From CANKHA01 sp034668785 (lineage in GTDB: Bacteria > Pseudomonadota > Alphaproteobacteria > Rhizobiales > Xanthobacteraceae): 17,092 bases of DNA. The stretch spans positions 1 to 17,092 of the forward strand of contig JAXDOS010000030.1 in the NCBI GenBank assembly GCA_034668785.1, given 5' to 3'. A model generated the notes under the pieces. That model was not told the origin of the DNA. It did no database searches and saw nothing but the letters and a program-made list of their open reading frames with translations. This document shows, piece after piece, positions 16,140-17,092 of the stretch (the first letter of the stretch is position 1; every line of letters begins with the position of its first letter). Both the position numbers and the translations under genes were made by a program.

Positions 16140-16165
16140 ACTAGCTGGGCGAGGCGCGCCCTAGT
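16140..16165. terminator. Hairpin between converging ATPase and zinc-ribbon genes
   Basis: GGGCG-AGGCG-CGCCC (16147-16161) is extended by ACTA/TAGT (16140-16143 with 16162-16165) across a 3-nt bulge. It lies 42 nt after the ATPase stop and overlaps the stop codon of the minus-strand gene. It is a possible shared terminator without a T-run. Confidence 0.35.
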
Positions 16166-16367
16166 TCCAATAAGCTACATCGTAGAAATTATTTTCGCTG
16201 TTTGGACACTCTTTATGGAAAAGAACCGCGCCATAGCTTGCGGATGCTCCGCTAGTTCCTCGCACCTCGACGTGGTGACCGCATCTCTGACAAACGAGAC
16301 ATAGACCGTCCATCGGGCCGTAATCGCCTTCCACATCCGTGTGAGAAATTTCGACCTCGACTTTCAT
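16161..16367 (-). CDS. Small zinc-ribbon-like protein
   Basis: A 68-residue protein of unknown function. CLVCQRCGHH supplies C23, C26 and C29 with H31 and H32, and HKECP supplies H51 and C54. A plausible four-ligand zinc site is C26, C29, C54 and one histidine or C23. The ending ECPNSENNFY resembles small CxxC proteins I remember from rhizobial phage-like and mobile regions (CSRCGH...REECPxGExNFY pattern), an unverified recollection. It follows the next upstream ORF by 5 nt, so the two are probably one transcript. GAG lies 8 nt before the ATG. A role in nucleic-acid or protein binding would be typical for such a ribbon but is not shown. Confidence 0.6.
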   Translation of the reverse strand: MKVEVEISHTDVEGDYGPMDGLCLVCQRCGHHVEVRGTSGASASYGAVLFHKECPNSENNFYDVAYWN

Positions 16368-16372
16368 TTAGA

Positions 16373-16615
16373 TCACTCAGGACCATTCGGAGAGGAAGGA
16401 TCGGTTTCTTTTTGGTCTTTTTCAATACGCTTAGGAATCAGCAGCGCTAGGCGCAACTGACGCTCGACATCAATTATCCTCTTAATATTGTCGCGGTCAG
16501 CTTCTTCCTGGTAAGGCCCCACCATCGTAAATTCGCCTAGTCGATTGGGCGGCTTACGAGGATGACGGCGAACATACCGACCCCGCGGATTATTCCGATT
16601 TTCTCGCCAAACCAT
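16373..16615 (-). CDS. Small hypothetical basic protein
   Basis: An 80-residue ORF with no family I recognise. The N-terminal 30 residues are very basic (GRYVRRHPRKPPNRLG). Residues 35-70 could form a charged amphipathic helix (EEADRDNIKRIIDVERQLRLAL), and the tail is acidic and polar. The ATG at 16615 has no good ribosome binding site; an internal ATG at 16525 would keep only the helical part. A TATATTAT at 16700-16707 (- strand) could be a -10 box about 85 bp upstream. It precedes the zinc-ribbon gene by 5 nt. The pairing and the helical propensity favour a real gene, but the evidence is thin. Confidence 0.4.
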   Translation of the reverse strand: MVWRENRNNPRGRYVRRHPRKPPNRLGEFTMVGPYQEEADRDNIKRIIDVERQLRLALLIPKRIEKDQKETDPSSPNGPE

Positions 16616-16754
16616 CGTCAGAAAATATCCGATTCTAGCCCGGCAAGCGTAGCTCGATTGAAGATGGAGTGCTCAAATAGTCCTTGACATCTTTCTAGGA
16701 TAATATACCTAACTTCCGCCTCGCTCACCCGAGGGCGTCTTCTAGGGGCGCCTA

Positions 16755-17092
16755 CAAGATGGAGCGGGGTGCGGCGCCTGCGCGGATGCCTCGCAAGCAT
16801 CCGTCCGGGACGCCCCGGGTAGCCGTCCGCCCCAACTATGTGGGGCTGCCCCTCGATGGGCTGGACGGGTACGGGCGAGGGCTGGCGAAAGCCGGCCCGC
16901 TAGGGAGGGCGAAGAGCCTTCCGTCCAGTGGCCGGAAGCACGGCCCCGGGGTGCAAAGTCGCCGCCAAAAAGCGCGCACGGGGCGAAAGCCCTGTGCGTA
17001 TGGAGCGCCGCAAGGCGCGTGCCCTTCGGCACAGTTTGCGCAGACTGCGTAAACTTGTCTGCGAGGGCACCCACGCTGAAAGGCGTGGACCA
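16755..17092 (+). other. GC-rich hairpin-dense block, candidate structured RNA or repeated RNA-like element (incomplete at window end)
   Basis: No convincing gene lies in 16616-17092. From about 16755 the DNA turns very GC-rich and forms successive hairpins: CGGATGC/GCATCCG (16783-16803), GCCCCA/TGGGGC (16829-16846), GGGCTGGC-GAAA-GCCGGCCC (16879-16898), GGAGGGC/GCCTTCC (16904-16922), GGCCG/CGGCC (16930-16945), a 10-bp stem with GAAA loop (16975-16998), GCGCC-GCAA-GGCGC (17005-17018), GTGCC-CTTC-GGCAC (17019-17032), TTTGCGCAG/CTGCGTAAA (17032-17051 region) and CCACGC/GCGTGG (17071-17090). Three GNRA tetraloops and G-T pairs that work only as G-U in the + strand transcript favour an RNA. The ORFs across it (both strands) are low-complexity Arg/Pro/Gly readings of the same stems. 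It runs past the window edge. Confidence 0.55.

Noticed and set aside
16684..16712. Perfect TTGACA as a -35 box for a plus-strand transcript of the structured block
   Set aside because: The only -10-like sequence (TATACC at 16704) is spaced 14 bp away, too close for a normal promoter, so it is not listed as a feature.
16618..16800. 60-residue minus-strand ORF starting inside the structured block
   Set aside because: Its first third is an Arg-rich reading of the GC-rich block, it has no ribosome binding site, and it crosses the composition boundary.
16742..17074. 110-residue minus-strand ORF, and a 97-residue plus-strand ORF at 16759-17052
   Set aside because: Both are Arg/Pro/Gly/Ala-rich readings of the same hairpins and have no domain pattern. 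The tetraloop-rich folding explains the sequence better than coding.
17071..17092. CCACGC/GCGTGG hairpin followed by ACCA as a possible tRNA end
   Set aside because: No tRNA cloverleaf, T-loop consensus (GTTCGA) or anticodon arm precedes it. It is better seen as one of the block's hairpins.
1..17092. CRISPR arrays, tRNA or rRNA genes, transposase or integrase genes
   Set aside because: No regularly spaced repeats, no tRNA or rRNA signatures and no recombinase motifs were seen on either strand.

Overview
The window looks like chromosomal DNA of a high-GC alphaproteobacterium of the order Rhizobiales/Hyphomicrobiales, probably near Bradyrhizobium or the Xanthobacteraceae. The reasons are GC-rich coding sequence, a CycM-type membrane cytochrome c beside a Kdo cytidylyltransferase (kdsB), Tat-exported solute-binding proteins, and intergenic palindromic repeats of a kind common in that group. 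This placement is an inference from gene content and style; no rRNA or tRNA is present to confirm it.

Region 1 (6-2229, + strand): an M17 leucyl aminopeptidase-family gene overlaps by 8 nt a gene for an NlpC/P60 cysteine peptidase with SH3-like domains. A folded repeat (2234-2331) separates this pair from the next, convergent operon.

Region 2 (2339-10219, - strand): a Yej-type peptide ABC transporter operon, read from right to left. It holds two tandem periplasmic solute-binding proteins, permeases yejB and yejE, and a double ATPase yejF. Two junctions are 4-nt ATGA overlaps. The yejB-yejE junction is split by a roughly 121-bp palindromic element flanked by a 14-bp direct repeat. Divergent from the operon is a Tat-exported S9 serine peptidase (10415-12436, +). 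Regions 1 and 2 together form a peptide-handling cluster: extracytoplasmic peptidase, binding proteins, importer, NlpC/P60 enzyme and cytoplasmic aminopeptidase. Peptidoglycan-peptide recycling is one plausible role.

Region 3 (12443-14218): a membrane-anchored cytochrome c (-) and divergent kdsB (+), with a large inverted repeat between them. kdsB carries an in-frame tandem 30-bp duplication that adds about 20 residues to a loop.

Region 4 (about 14250-17092): an accessory segment. It starts with a visibly AT-richer gene for a large P-loop ATPase (Sll1717/KAP-like, defence-type appearance). A convergent pair of small ORFs follows, one a zinc-ribbon-like protein. The window ends in a GC-rich, apparently non-coding block (from about 16755 to the window end) packed with hairpins, three of them closed by GNRA tetraloops. 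That block may be a structured RNA or a repeated RNA-like element. The ATPase island and this block are the best candidates for undescribed biology here.
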